The position numbers and the translations under genes were made by a program. Under the pieces are notes generated by a model. That model saw only the letters and a list, made by a program, of their open reading frames with translations. It was not told the DNA's origin and did no database searches. This document shows positions 52,701 to 63,111 of a DNA stretch of 64,000 nt, one piece after another. Location of the stretch: the NCBI GenBank assembly GCA_963514095.1, contig OY741280.1, forward strand, positions 21,424,554-21,488,553, read 5' to 3'. How positions within the stretch are numbered: the stretch's first letter is position 1; every line of letters starts with the position of its first letter. This DNA comes from Eutrigla gurnardus (taxonomy: Eukaryota; Chordata; Actinopteri; Perciformes; Triglidae).

Positions 52701-52963
52701 AAGCTGACTGAGGTTTTGTTTGGGCCAATTTTCACATCTGCAAAGGCCTTGTCTTGACCAGTACTGTCTTTTCCTCTCACTGAATCAATAAACAAGTCTG
52801 TGTCTTTGTCTGGCTCATTTTCACCTATTGTGTGTACTGCTTTTCCTTGGCTGGAACGGCACACTTTTGCAAAATGGTTCCATTTGCTGCATATCTTGCA
52901 CTGTTTTCCTTTTGCTGGGCAGCTGTCTTTTGCTCCGTGAGCCTTGTTCCCACAGTAGCCACA
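49706..52963 (-). CDS. Ty3/gypsy pol polyprotein
   Basis: Open for about 1,085 codons after the TGA at 52964-52966. Two zinc knuckles start at about 52963. Counting from an internal start at 52864: protease DTGA at residues 58-61; RT with D273 and VDD 334-336; RNase H with D484, E521, D546 and D591; integrase zinc part H700, H703, C733, C736; and core D764, D817, E853. It ends with a basic tail. All catalytic residues are present, so pol looks intact. It is of the Mag-like branch often labelled K02A2.6-like in databases. The true start is unclear because pol is normally made as a gag fusion. Confidence 0.88.
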   Translation of the reverse strand, partial: CGYCGNKAHGAKDSCPAKGKQCKICSKWNHFAKVCRSSQGKAVHTIGENEPDKDTDLFIDSVRGKDSTGQDKAFADVKIGPNKTSVSFKLDTGASANVIPTRIFRKLGIQHVLQPSIRPLYGYGGEQLVVRGKCNMSCQYKDTQLMLKVHVVDTHAPPVLGLEACLDFGLIKLILSIDGTAEVPIMDEFADVFTGIGLFPGECTIHIDPNATPVVHPPRRVPLALRDRLKVELQNMEKQQIITKVTEPTEWVNSMVAAEKPRTGKLRVCLDPKDLNKVIKRPHYPLPTLDDITSKLAGACYFSVMDARSGYWAIKLTEESSMLTTFNTVFGRYRFLRLPFGLISAQDEFQRKVDETYEGLQGVTAIVDDVLIYGRNKEEHDKNLRAMLQRSRERGVKLNPEKSTICATEVSYFGHLITKDGIKPDPAKIAAVRDMEPPKDKGELETILGMVNYLSKFAPMLSDINAPMRHLLKESSEFIWDAQHDNAFRKMKELITREPGPVLTYFDPSKELRLQVDASKYGLGAVLLQEGKPIGYASKSLTDSEVNYAQIEKELYAILFGCKRFHQYIYGRHVIVESDHKPLESIMRKPLTAAPPRLQRMILQLQRYDFTIIHRPGKDIPVADTLSRKSLNDQDNSLREGMDMQVHTVYSSLPVSDAKLKEIKAETDKDTQFILLKKTFKEGWPEERRMCPQSIAEYWNHRDELSQMNDIIFKGEKIIIPTSLRAEMLSRIHAGHMGIEKCKQRARDILFWPGMNKQIEEMVGKCPICLEHRPCNTKEPMICHKIPDRPWQTVATDLFTWNNENYLVTVDYYSRYFELDKLHGKTASAVIHKLKAAFARHGIPETVVSDNGPQYSCREFEIFASTWEFTHTTSSPHYPQSNGLAEKSVHIAKSLMEKAKADQRDPYLSLLEYRNTPVDNFRSPAQLLMSRRLRSILPNTHQQLHPNVVSHRDVQATRVHRQQHQKRYYNRSAKPMSTLQEGQSIRFQDHGHWKPAVVIQPADTDRSYHIRTAEGQEYRRNRRHLLDTKETHDTHTEGSYNHNIQHAPHNNTIHTSQTTGETATHTAPYQTRSGREVKPRVVLDL

Positions 52964-53640
52964 TCATTTAGGGTGCTCTCTGTCTCCCTCTCTGTCATGC
53001 GGGTTTCTTTTGTAACTGCCGTGGCGCGTTTTCCAATGTGCATTCTTTGAAGGTTGCCGACCGATTGCATGTACAGTCTGTTCATACGGTCCACTGTTAC
53101 CGCCAGTTATAGTTCTAAGCTGTGCTTGTGCTATTTCATGAGACCTGGCAATGTCTATTGCTTTATCCAACGTTAAGTCGGAGCCGACGTTCAGTAGCTT
53201 TTCTCTCACTCTTGGTGAGTGGATTCCAAAAACTACACGGTCTCTTATCATTTCTTCACTGTTAGCATAATTACAGTCTTTCACAAGCAGCCTCAAATCG
53301 GTCACAAACTGTTCAAACGGCTCGTTGATTCCTTGTACTTTTTCATGGAATTTATACGGGCAAATATGACATTTGTCTTCGGCATGACGTATGCTTCAAA
53401 ACGGTCATAGTACGATTTTAACACCTTACTTTCATCTGCCGTAAGTGTCCATGTGTTATAAATGTCTCTGCCTTTATCTCCGACCCAAAGGAGTAGGTAG
53501 CTGCACTTTTCATCCTCTCCCTTCTTCTTGAAAGGACCAGAAAACATTAGCTCCACGTGTAGCTTAAACTTCCGCCATGCTTCGGGCAGGTTGCTAGCAT
53601 CCCAGTCCACACGGGGTGACGGTACTCCAGCGACGTCCAT
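52964..53640 (-). pseudogene. Ty3/gypsy gag, frameshifted and with in-frame stop
   Basis: Starts at ATG 53640, 35 bp after the 5' LTR. The capsid-like helices run to about 53345, where the frame changes. The second half (53305-52964) ends at TGA, directly before the first zinc knuckle and in the same frame as pol. Either both are lesions or the TGA is a readthrough signal. The gag part would make the particle core. Confidence 0.75.
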
Positions 53641-53675
53641 TTCGTCCGTTGAAAATCGTTTTTACTCTGACACCA

Positions 53676-53947
53676 TGTCTTGTTTTGTACTGTGCGTACA
53701 TATAATATCCAGGACAACGACGTGCTATTAACGTAGCATTTATTGTGCAGACAATAATAACATAGGCTATACACCGCAGGCTATGCCGTATGCTCTGCCG
53801 GCGTATCTGAACTGACTAACTCCAAGCACTGTGGACCAATCACATTCCATGTTTACTTCAGGGTCCCGTAGGAATATTGGCTATCACATCTCAGCTATAA
53901 CATTGCTGTTGTAACAAGCACTTTGGGTATTCTGTGTGAATATTACA
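53676..53947 (-). repeat. 5' LTR of Ty3 element
   Basis: 272 bp, equal by eye to 49182-49453. It lies about 330 bp upstream of the class I E start codon and could act on that promoter. Confidence 0.9.
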
Positions 53948-54039
53948 AGCAGCAGGAGGTTAAATGCTCCTTTCAGGTGCGGACAGCGTTGAGAAACCAG
54001 AATAAAGGGTCTCCAGCGTCCTCTCACGCAGGCTGAAAC

Positions 54040-54271
54040 AACATCGCTCCACTTTAACTTTCGTTATTAACCTCAGTGGCTTTACCCGGCTATTAGTGAT
54101 GTCGGTGCTCAGCTAAAATCCCCATTGGCTCAGACGGAGGGTGAAGTCAGCGCTCCTCCTGGTCTCAGCCTCACTTCAGCCCGGATAGAGCAGCAGCTCG
54201 GACGTCATCACTTTGCCTCCACAATAATAACAAGTGAAGAGTTGAAGACAGCTTGAGAAGGACAGGTGACG
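54040..54271 (+). promoter_or_regulatory. Class I promoter of copy E
   Basis: The Y-like ATTGGCT (54124-54130) is kept. X2 reads TGATGTC (54097-54103) and the ISRE position reads TTTAACTTTC (about 54053-54062). The region upstream is cut off by the Ty3 insertion at 53947. Confidence 0.65.
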
Positions 54272-57200
54272 ATGGAGACGTGGACTGTGCTTCTTCTCCT
54301 GGCCGTCGGCCTCCACAGCGCGGCCGCAGGTGAGTCCACACTTTAGTTGTTGGCTTTTAAGTTGCTCGCTTGTAACAGAAGAACTGCGTCATGTCTTTAA
54401 GCCCTGTTTATATGAGCCGACGCTTCTTCTTCTCAGACTTGAAACTAATGTGATGATGAGGAGTGTAAACTACTAACGATGCTTCCTGAAGAAGAAACCA
54501 CTCCACCAACTGGAAACTAAACTGGACTTTCACTTCACATGGAGATGAAATCAAATGAACAACGCCTCTTTCTACAAACTGTTTTCTGTCAACCAAAGTC
54601 AGGAACACAACTGACCTAAACAGGGCTGGAGCCTGTACTACGAAGCGAGTTCAACATACCCAGGGTTTCTTTCAGAGATCCAGCTTAAAGGAAAAGTTCG
54701 GAATTTTGGACATAGGACCTCATTTCCAACTTACCCGAGGTGATATAGGTCGGTGGAGACCGTTTTCAGCACAATTGGTCCAGTCCTTATAGTTGCACAA
54801 GTCACTGTTGCTAAACTGGTGTTGAGCTAGCGCACGTCAACGGTAACATCCAGCCTGTCACTAAAAACAGCTTTAACTGCTCCGCAGAACACCCGAGACA
54901 AATGTATTATAACGTCGGACTATCGATGTACATGTCAGTGTTGGTAGAATCATTTTAGAAATTAAACCAACCTTGCATTTTCAATGATAAAAAATTTTGA
55001 GGGACTAGTTTCTCAGCAGCAGCGGAATTTTACTTTGCGTGTTAGTAGTAGTGCGTAAAAACGAAACCTAAGCGCCCTACAGTCGTGACAGCTAGTACTC
55101 GTAGCAGCGTTATGAAAATGGTGCTTCAGTGTGCGTTCAGAAATTGCAACAATAAAAGTTACAGATGGGCACCACAGAGTTTCCACCGATTTCCATTACA
55201 AGAACCAGAAAGGAACCAACTATGGCTACTGGCAGCTGGCTTGGACTCCAGGACACCGGCGGAGACGGTGCTGAAGTTGCGAATATGCAGTGATCTCAGC
55301 ATAGCTGGCAGTGGCTGTCTCCTGTTATCCTGATTCCTTCCCGCTAGCATAGGACTGACAGCAGCTGAATAAACTCGCGTGATTGTCAGCGAAACCGAAT
55401 CCGTCTTCCTCTGTAGCCTCACTAGCCCGGAGATAATATCAATCCGCCGCTGACGTAGCCTTAGCAACAACAGGGAACAAAGTATAAGCTATTCCAATGC
55501 CATGCAAGGTTGGTTGCGGGAAGGAATCCGCCGGTGTCCTGGAGTCCAAGCCAGCTGCCAGTAGCCATAGTTGGTTCCTTTCTGGTTCTTGTAATGGAAA
55601 TCGGTGGAAACTCTGTGGTGCCCATCTGTAACTTTTATTGTTGCAATTTCTGAACGCACACTGAAGCACCATTTTTATAACGCTGCTACGAGTACTAGCT
55701 GTCACGACTGTAGGGCGCTTAGGTTTCGTTTTTACGCACTAGGCCTACTACTAACACGCAAAGTAAAATTCCGCTGCTGCTGAGAAACTAGTCCCTCAAA
55801 ATGTTTTATCATTGAAAATGCAAGGTTGGTTTAATTTCTAAAATGATTCTACCAACACTGACATGTACATCGATAGTCCGACGTTATAATACATTTGTCT
55901 CGGGTGTTCTGCGGAGCAGTTAAAGCTGTTTTTAGTGACAGGCTGGATGTTACCGTTGACGTGCGCTAGCTCAACACCAGTTTAGCAACAGTTTTATGTA
56001 CCAATAGCAGTGTTTCCCACAGGATTCTATCGTGGGGGGTCTTGCGATCTTGTAGGGGGGTCGGGGGGCATGCCCCCCCGGGAGAACATTTTTAATAGAT
56101 TTCATTTTAATGCATCAATTTGGTGAATTTTGAGAACCAAAATATGACATCAATTATTGACCAATTTCTTACAAACAGCTGGTACTGATACAAAATGTTG
56201 ACATACTAAATGGGGTTGAGGAGTTTAAGCATTCAAGAAAAGATGAAAACAAAAATGACTAAAACACAGTGCTGAGCCTTCCAGGGTTCCCCAATTAGTT
56301 TTCACTGAGGGCCAAATTATGTCCAGGTTGCCAAGTCGAGGGCCAATTGTCTGTTTTTAAACATTTTTATTGGACCACTAAACATTGTTTTATGTGCAAA
56401 TGTTATTATTGTTGCTGCTATTATTAGAAGTATTATGATTGTAATGATTAGTACTACCAGTGGTAGTTGTTTGTAGTAGCAGATAGTAGTAGTAGTCATA
56501 GCCTGTGTTGAGGGACAGATAAAAAATGTATGTAAGTCCAATATCAACGATTTATTTATTTGAATGCCCCTGGAGAATATTTTGATCAACAACAAAAAAG
56601 AACAGCACTACAGCAAGTGGTGCACAAGAGGAAAACAGATTGTATAACAGTGGAGTTAATGATATTTGTTTGCAGCGTCTTGCTTTTGTCTTGTAATTTG
56701 CAGACGGTCCCTGCGCACTCGCCCGTTCTCCGTCCAGACCGGACGGCTTATTTATGTAAAAAATCTGTGTTTTGGTCCTTGTAGCTCGTAGTCTATGATA
56801 TTACGGTGGGAAAGAGGCATCATTTGTGTTTGAAAACGTTTCTCTTCAGATTTATTGATCCCGAATCTGTGAATATATTTCCAACTTTACAGAACTCTTT
56901 ATTTCAGCAGGTTATTGCATAGTGTCACTGGGTCCGCACGGGCCGGACACTTTGCTCTTGCGGGCCGGATTTGGCCCGCGGGCCGCTAATTGGGGATGGC
57001 TGCTTTATACTATTAGTTTATTATGACTATTATGATTATTAATATAAGTGGGTGACTATTCCTCAGCCTTCCTTGGTGTTTTGGTTTTGACATACGCGCA
57101 CGCACTGTCAAACTCGCGCAGCTATAGGGTCGGCGGGGGGGAAACAGAACGTTGATGAACCAAACCAGCCGCGAGGATTTCCCCCTATAATAAGCACTGC

Positions 57201-58750
57201 TGCCCTCCTGTTTAGGCCTATCATTAGAGCCGCCAGTTAAGTCCATTCAATGTGTGGGAAACCCTGAATATGTATCATGACTAATACCATTAGTAAAAAA
57301 AAAAAAAAAAGGCTCGGCCCAAAATCGCCATCGGCCCGATGGCCAGTCCAGCCCTGGACCTAAATATGAGACTCCTTCACTATTTAATATCAGAATAAAC
57401 ACAGTTTTCAAGACAAAAGCACCAGAAACATGTTTGTGTTTGTTGAGTACAGCAGATATTATCAACGTGTATTGAATGTAGTTCTGTTGGATTGTGTGTG
57501 CAGGAAAACAACATTGTTCAGTGATTTGTTGAAGATAAAAACTGAGATCATGACGTTCATCTTCTGTTGCAGAGATTCAGTCTCTGAAGTATTTCTTCAC
57601 GGTGTCCTCTGGAGTCCCAAACTTCCCAGAGTTTGTGGCTGTTGGGTTGGTTGATGACGTTGAGATGGCTCACTATGACAGCAACACCATGAGAGTAGAA
57701 CCCAAACAGGACTGGATGAGCAGAATCAAAGAAGATGATCCTCAGTACTGGCAGACTCTGACTGAGCTCTTAGTGGGTGATCAGCAGTTCGCCAAAAACA
57801 ACATTGAAATCTACAAGCAGCGCTTCAACCAAACTGGAGGTTTGTTTATGTTTCACTTTATTCTGACAACATTTGGTTTATACTTTCATCCTGTATTTTA
57901 ATAAACACACACACAGTCAGACAGGAACATGACTGAGACTACTGGATGCTGCTGGACTACACTGGTTCAGTGTTGCTGTCCATCCCATAATAAGCTCCAG
58001 AGGTCTGCTGACCTGAGAGCAGGTCCAGTGAGCGTCCCACAGCGAGCTGCTTCACAACAAGTGTGCTGCAGCAGCAGCTTGTTTCAGGACACACAGCTGA
58101 TGGAGGAACATGAGCGGCTGCTTTCTGAACGGACCAGCAGGACTGGAAACGGGACCCGGGCTGCTTCTGCTGGTCCACATACCAGACCAGGCTCAGCAGG
58201 TTTCCATGAAGCGGGCTGACTGGACCTCATGGTCCACGTCTCCTTCAGATCTCAGCGTGTCCATCCCATCAGATATATGACTCCCAAATATATGCTAGAA
58301 GGACAGCTTAGCTTCACTGTCCGTGCCCCAGTGTGTCTGTGCCATAATACACATTTATATAACGCTGGAAGAAGGAATCCACCAGTTGATCAGCTGTTGA
58401 TCCTCAGAGGAAGTCTTTATTTCATAAATATGTCAAACATTTTCTACTTCCACTTCCTCTAATATGAGAAATGTTTTATATCATTTTATATTAAATACTG
58501 TTCAGTGTTGTTCAGACAAAAGATTTGAAGATTTCACCTTTAACCTCTCAGAACTTTTTTCTGAATTAAAAAAACAACGATTGTGACATAAACAATAATC
58601 AGAAGAATAATGAGCCACATTATGGAGGATATTACTAGTATTTAGTGTATTTATGCCACAATAAACAATGAATCGACTGGTTGATCAACAGATAATCAGA
58701 TTCAAGTCTTTTATTAAGAAAAAACAAACATTTTCTCAAATATGAGAATG

Positions 58751-58788
<38 letters not shown>

Positions 58789-59031
58789 TGTCTTTATGGA
58801 TTATCAGAAAAAGAAAATAGGATCACATGTCAAAGTGAAAACACGTATTTCCATCGTGATCCAAAGATGTTAGAAGACAAAGTAAACACAAAGAAGACAT
58901 TCAACATAAAAAAGGACATAAAAAGTTAAAATATATTTCATCACCTGTTAGAGAAATAGAAAAACATCTCCAACACAAACGAGGAAAAATAACATCATCA
59001 TCATCAATCCATAATCCATAAAAACTCTCTC

Positions 59032-59107
<76 letters not shown>

Positions 59108-59479
59108 GTGTCCACATTTTCCAGAGGATGGCTGGCTGTGAATGGGATAATGAGACTAATAAAGTTACTGCTATTATTCAATTTGGTTATGATGGAGAAG
59201 ACTTCATAGCGTTTGACCTGAAGACAGAGACATGGATCGCTCAAAAACAACAGGCTCTCCTCACCAAACACGAGTGGGATGCTGATAAAGCTCGGACAGA
59301 ACGGAATAAACACTACATCACCCAGCTTTGTCCTGATTGGCTGAAGAAGTTTTTGAAGTACGGGAGCAGCTCTCTGCTGAGAAAAGGTAGAATCACATGA
59401 CCTGATGTGGTTTCATGGACACCATGTTCATGTTCCTTCTTTTGTTTCTAACCGACAGTAACATTACACACATGTCACC

Positions 59480-59552
<73 letters not shown>

Positions 59553-60582
59553 TCATCCCTCTGCCTCCTGTCTGTCTCAGTCCCTGTCTCTCTGTCTCTG
59601 TCTCACCCTCTGTCCTACCTTCCTCATCGATGTCTCTCCTCTTCATCAGTCTCATTATCTCTTCTGTCTCTTCTTTTCTCACTTATCTTCACATCACAGT
59701 TATTTACATTGAATACATACAACCATAAATGGTGTATGTGTCACTAAGGCATTTCAGATCCATCAGACATGATCATTAATACACAGCAGATCATAATAAT
59801 AAGGATAAAGAACCTCTAACCCGTCTCTCTCTCCTCAGAGCTTCCCTCAGTGTCCTTCCTCCAGAAGACTCCCTCCTCTCCAATCAGCTGCCCCGCTACA
59901 GGTTTCTACCCTCAAAGAGCCGCACTGTTCTGGAGGAGAGATGGAGAGGATCTCCATGAGGACGTGGACCTCGGAGAGATCCTCCCCAACCACGATGGAA
60001 CCTTCCAGATGAGTGCCGACCTGAAACTCTCAGTGGCAGCTGAAGACCGGAGCAGGTACGAGTGTGTGTTTAAGCTCTCTGGTGTGAAGAAGGACATCGT
60101 CACCACACTGGACGTCATCAGGAGCAACAAAGGTGAGACTGAGACCAGAAGTGATGAAGGTGGGAAGCACACGCTTAGTTTACGGGAACAGTTCATGTGT
60201 TTTTATGTGGACGGGGAGTTTTGTTTCCTAATATTGTTTAGTCGTCAGTTTCTTTCCTCTAGTTTGTATCTATAATTTTAAGGCTTAGATTAATATTAAA
60301 TCAATGCAGGTTATCTCATTTCAGCGTGTTCCGTGTCTAAAGATGACAATAAAATCTGATTGATTTGCTCAGATCTAGACCAGAATTATTACCATGATTT
60401 GATTTGTGCTGCATGTTGACTGTTTACATTGATTATTAGAGAAACATAATCTTGTTTTGTGCTCAACAGAGAATCCCGCTGACATGACCACCGTCATCAT
60501 CATCATCATCATCGCTGCAGTGGTACTTCTCGTCCTCGGTGTGATTGGATTTCTGGTTTACAGAAGAAGAACTGTAATTTAG
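54272..60582 (+). CDS. MHC class I U-lineage-type alpha chain, copy E (short tail)
   Basis: Complete open gene, 336 codons. Exons are leader 54272-54329, alpha-1 57573-57839, alpha-2 59108-59386, alpha-3 59839-60132, and transmembrane with short tail 60470-60582 (TAG). Groove residues by alignment are Y7, Y59, R84, T143, W147, Y159 and W167 kept, with Glu at 146 and Phe at 171. Alpha-3 has SCPATGFYP, with Pro after the Ig Cys where the other copies have His. The tail is YRRRTVI as in C. Intron 1 carries several transposon remnants. Intron 3 lacks the L2 seen in C and D. The zinc-finger gene at 62374 follows. Confidence 0.9.
55112..55333 (+). pseudogene. THAP domain start, left arm
   Basis: From ATG 55112: CAFRNC as the first Cys pair, then SFHRFP, WLLAAGL and KLRICSD, the order of a THAP DNA-binding domain. 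The final CX2H is lost because the sequence diverges after ICSD. It is a fragment only. Confidence 0.6.
55525..55672 (-). pseudogene. THAP domain start, right arm
   Basis: Mirror copy of the left-arm THAP start on the - strand. It carries CAFRNC through LDSRTPA, then diverges at the palindrome centre. Confidence 0.6.
59025..59105 (+). repeat. (CT)n acceptor tract before E exon 3
   Basis: About 80 bp of CT repeat before the alpha-2 acceptor. Confidence 0.85.
59480..59550. repeat. (AC)n microsatellite in E intron 3
   Basis: About 35 AC units just right of the empty L2 site. Confidence 0.9.
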
Positions 60583-60699
60583 AGACCCAAACAGACACTG
60601 GGGCTGCGGTTGAATAGTAAAAAGTAATGCATGAAAGTCATTGTTAAATATGTAAATATGGATATTGTTTGTTTTCGTGAACGGCCGAGGTGTGCGGCA

Positions 60700-60850
60700 C
60701 TTTAAATGTTGCCTTCACAAGGAATTGTGGGTCGGTGTAATCTCCTTTCCTTTCGTACAGGAAGATCTGTTGCATCCTATACTAAAGGAGATCTGAAAGG
60801 AAGCATTGCAGCTCCTTTCCTTCAAATTTAGAGAAATCAAGCAGCTGATA
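60700..60850. other. Conserved downstream module, copy E (truncated)
   Basis: Fifth occurrence. It keeps GGAATTGTGGGT and the mirrored CTTTCC/AAAGG pieces but lacks the ATGGCGGCC and ACTTCCGGGTCA end. A run of more than 20 C follows (60855-60876). Confidence 0.5.
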
Positions 60851-60855
60851 TCTCC

Positions 60856-60884
<29 letters not shown>

Positions 60885-60887
<3 letters not shown>

Positions 60888-61108
60888 ACCCTTACCTATA
60901 GCACTTTGATCACAGCACTACTGTACTTAAGGTATGTTTGCTGAACAGCAACTACTTTACTCAGACAAGGACCTAACACTTGTTCTATTTTAGCTCTTAC
61001 TTTATCGGCAATGATATGTTGTGGTTTCTTTGTTTCTTTTGACAAATGTACTTATTGTAAGTCGCTTTGGACAAAAGCTAAATGACCTAAATGTAAATGT
61101 AAATGTTG
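60885..61108 (+). mobile_element. L2 LINE tail, + orientation, left of zinc-finger block 3
   Basis: Same 3'-end L2 copy as at 31467 and 46065, ending in TAAATGTAAATGTAAATGT. Confidence 0.75.
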
Positions 61109-61404
61109 GAATATTAGAAATAACTTGTCGTTCCTTGAATCTCCAAAAGTAGAGCCGATGCCAAAGTTTTGAGCCATCAAACTCCTCTTTAAGTGATTGT
61201 TTTCCAACATTTATTTGATCCTGCAAATAAAAATCTATTTAAAGGAATTGCCTTCTGGTCTTTTTCTGCACCACTCAGAAATATAAAACAACACTGTGAT
61301 CTTAGAATACATACCGATACATCAGTTTGAACATTACAGTTAAGAACTTATAACTGACAGGAAAACATCGGACCTAAATTATAACTACAAATCCCCTCAC
61401 AACC

Positions 61405-61689
61405 ATGAAAAACAGTATAAAAGAGGAAAAACAAGGACACCTGGTGGGCAAAGTTAACCGGTGCGTGAGGATCTGTGAAAACAATCTACAAAACTTTTAT
61501 TTTGACAGTCAAAACAACACGATGGTCCGGTCCTGTGTTCTGCATCCCATCCTCTCCTATAATGCAGCAGAAACACTCATGCAAGCCTTCATAACAACCA
61601 GACTGGACTATTGCAACATCATTCTCTATGGCCTCCCCTCCACCGACCTCCAAAAATCCATGTTTGCGGTGGTTATTTGTGTTGAATAA
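61405..61689 (+). pseudogene. LINE RT relic in unit E
   Basis: A 94-codon open stretch containing AFITTRLDYCN. It is the longest of the three relics, but only the part after about 61548 resembles a LINE. Confidence 0.5.
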
Positions 61690-62373
61690 AGCACAAAGTC
61701 AGAAACGTTTCTTTACGGAGGGTTTAATCGATTTCTGGCTCCTTCTTTCTTATGATGCACACATGTTTATCGGACCTTCCTTTATGTCTTTAAGCACTTA
61801 GAAAATGCAGAAACAGATGCATGATTGTTTTTTTTAAACAAAGCAGAAGGTTTTACATCAGGATTACATGAGACATGGGAATTTCCATCACATGGTTGGG
61901 GCTGAAAACTAAGAGTGAATGTGTGGATGTTTTGACCCGATGAGGCCAGGCAAATCTTTTGTGACAAACTGTTTCAGCCTTAAGATTATATAAAGTAAAA
62001 GTAAAATAACTCCTTTACCCAACCTTAGCGAGTAAATAAACAACAACAAAAGTCTGCTCAAGCACTTTAAGTGTAACAACGAATGTTGCACATTGTGAGC
62101 ATCTCTCTTAAATGGAGGGAAATAATCAGCCGGCTGGAGGAGGCGTCACCTTAAGCAAAGCATGACTCTGTCAAAGCGATCCAGGTTTATCGTGATGCCA
62201 CAGGGTAAGAATTATACCAGCAATAACCTACTGACTGCTCTGCAGCATGTTTAATATATTTTATAGTATTCAACTATTCAGTTAATAACAAAATGTATGT
62301 GTAACAGCCATGAGGTTGAGGTAAGAGCGCATGTTTATTTCTGTAAACTGTGTTGGACGTCACAAATATTTCC
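61690..62373. other. Spacer downstream of zinc-finger gene 3
   Basis: AT-rich spacer equal to 32227-32910 and 46857-47547. I see no gene in it. Confidence 0.4.
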
Positions 62374-63111
62374 TCATTTGACAGATTTTTCTCCTGTGTG
62401 AGTTCTCATGTGATCCTGTAAATGTTGATGCCATCTAAATGATTTTAAACAGACTGAGCAGCTGTAAGGTTTCTCACTTGAATGGATTTTAATGTGTTTA
62501 TTTAAATTTCCGCTCTCTGTAAAAGTTTTGTTACAAACTGAGCAGCTGAAAGGTCTCTCTCCTGTGTGAGTTCTCTTGTGTGTGTGTAAATGATATCTCA
62601 TTGCAAATTTTTTCTGACAAACTGAGCAGCTGAAAGGTTTTTCTCCAGTATGAGTCCTGGTGTGTCTCTTCAGGTCGCCACTTGCAATGAAACCTGTATC
62701 ACACACTAAGCACCTGAAAGGTTTTTCTCCTGTGTGTATTAACATGTGATTCTGTAAATTTCCACTCTGTGTAAAACACTTCCTACAAACCGAGCAGCTG
62801 AAAGGTCTCTCTCCTGTGTGAGTTCTCATGTGTCTCTTCAGACTTCCACTGATTGTAAATGTTTCCCCACACTCAGAGCAGATCAATTGTTTCCCACCAG
62901 TTCTACATCTAAATTCACTGTCAGGGATTCCATTTTTCAAACCCTTTAAACCTGACTGAGGTTCTCTGGTCTCCTGCCAATCATCATTGTGTTCATGCTC
63001 AGGTTCAGAAGAGTCTCCAATCTTGTCATAAGTATCTGGTTGGAAATGTGAATCTGAGTTCCTGGCTGGTTCTGCTCCTCCACAGTCCTCTTCATCATAT
63101 TCCTTTTTCAT
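62374..63111 (-). CDS. C2H2 zinc-finger protein, unit E
   Basis: Intact 245-codon frame with the same layout as the unit D protein: an acidic amino end, then six C2H2 fingers. Finger 1 has Glu for Lys after CSEC. Finger 4 has the canonical core Phe where the other copies have Ile. Finger 6 has the helix RWHQHLQDH (changed at position 1 from both others). It is divergent to the class I copy expected after 64000. Confidence 0.85.
   Translation of the reverse strand: MKKEYDEEDCGGAEPARNSDSHFQPDTYDKIGDSSEPEHEHNDDWQETREPQSGLKGLKNGIPDSEFRCRTGGKQLICSECGETFTISGSLKRHMRTHTGERPFSCSVCRKCFTQSGNLQNHMLIHTGEKPFRCLVCDTGFIASGDLKRHTRTHTGEKPFSCSVCQKKFAMRYHLHTHKRTHTGERPFSCSVCNKTFTESGNLNKHIKIHSSEKPYSCSVCLKSFRWHQHLQDHMRTHTGEKSVK

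Larger units (their letters stand above)
49182..53947 (-). mobile_element. Ty3/gypsy LTR retrotransposon (Mag-like), recent insertion
   Basis: 4,766 bp with two 272-bp LTRs that look identical by eye (49182-49453 and 53676-53947), flanked by the 5-bp duplication AGCAG (49177-49181 and 53948-53952). The empty site is seen in B and C. On the - strand the 5' LTR is followed by TGGTGTCAGAG as the primer-binding site. Coding order is gag, zinc knuckles, protease, RT, RNase H, integrase. It lies in the upstream region of class I copy E. Equal LTRs mean a young insertion. Gag has a frameshift and an in-frame TGA, while pol is fully open. Confidence 0.93.
54689..55992. mobile_element. THAP-bearing palindromic element (Kolobok-like)
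   Basis: Preceded by TTAA (54685-54688) and starting AGGAAAAGTTCGG, related to the end of the Kolobok-like element in B. Long inverted arms (54804-55263 and 55527-55992, about 460 bp each) surround a centre of about 260 bp. The right end is truncated and lacks the last ~115 bp. Each arm carries the same coding start of a THAP zinc finger. THAP domains and TTAA targets occur together in Kolobok; P-element relatives are the alternative. Confidence 0.65.
54620..57355. mobile_element. Disrupted hAT MITE with nested insertions in E intron 1
   Basis: The left part (CTAAACAGGGCTGGA, about 54618-54629) and right part (about 57065-57355, ending CCAGTCCAGCCCTG then GACCTAAA) match the 383-bp hAT MITE of D intron 1. 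Between them lie other elements: the THAP palindrome, a piece starting at CAGTGTTTCCCACAGG (56008), and a stretch with ends CAGGGTTCCCCAATTAG and CTAATTGGGGATGGCTG (56282-57000), which look like further hAT-type pieces. Confidence 0.7.
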
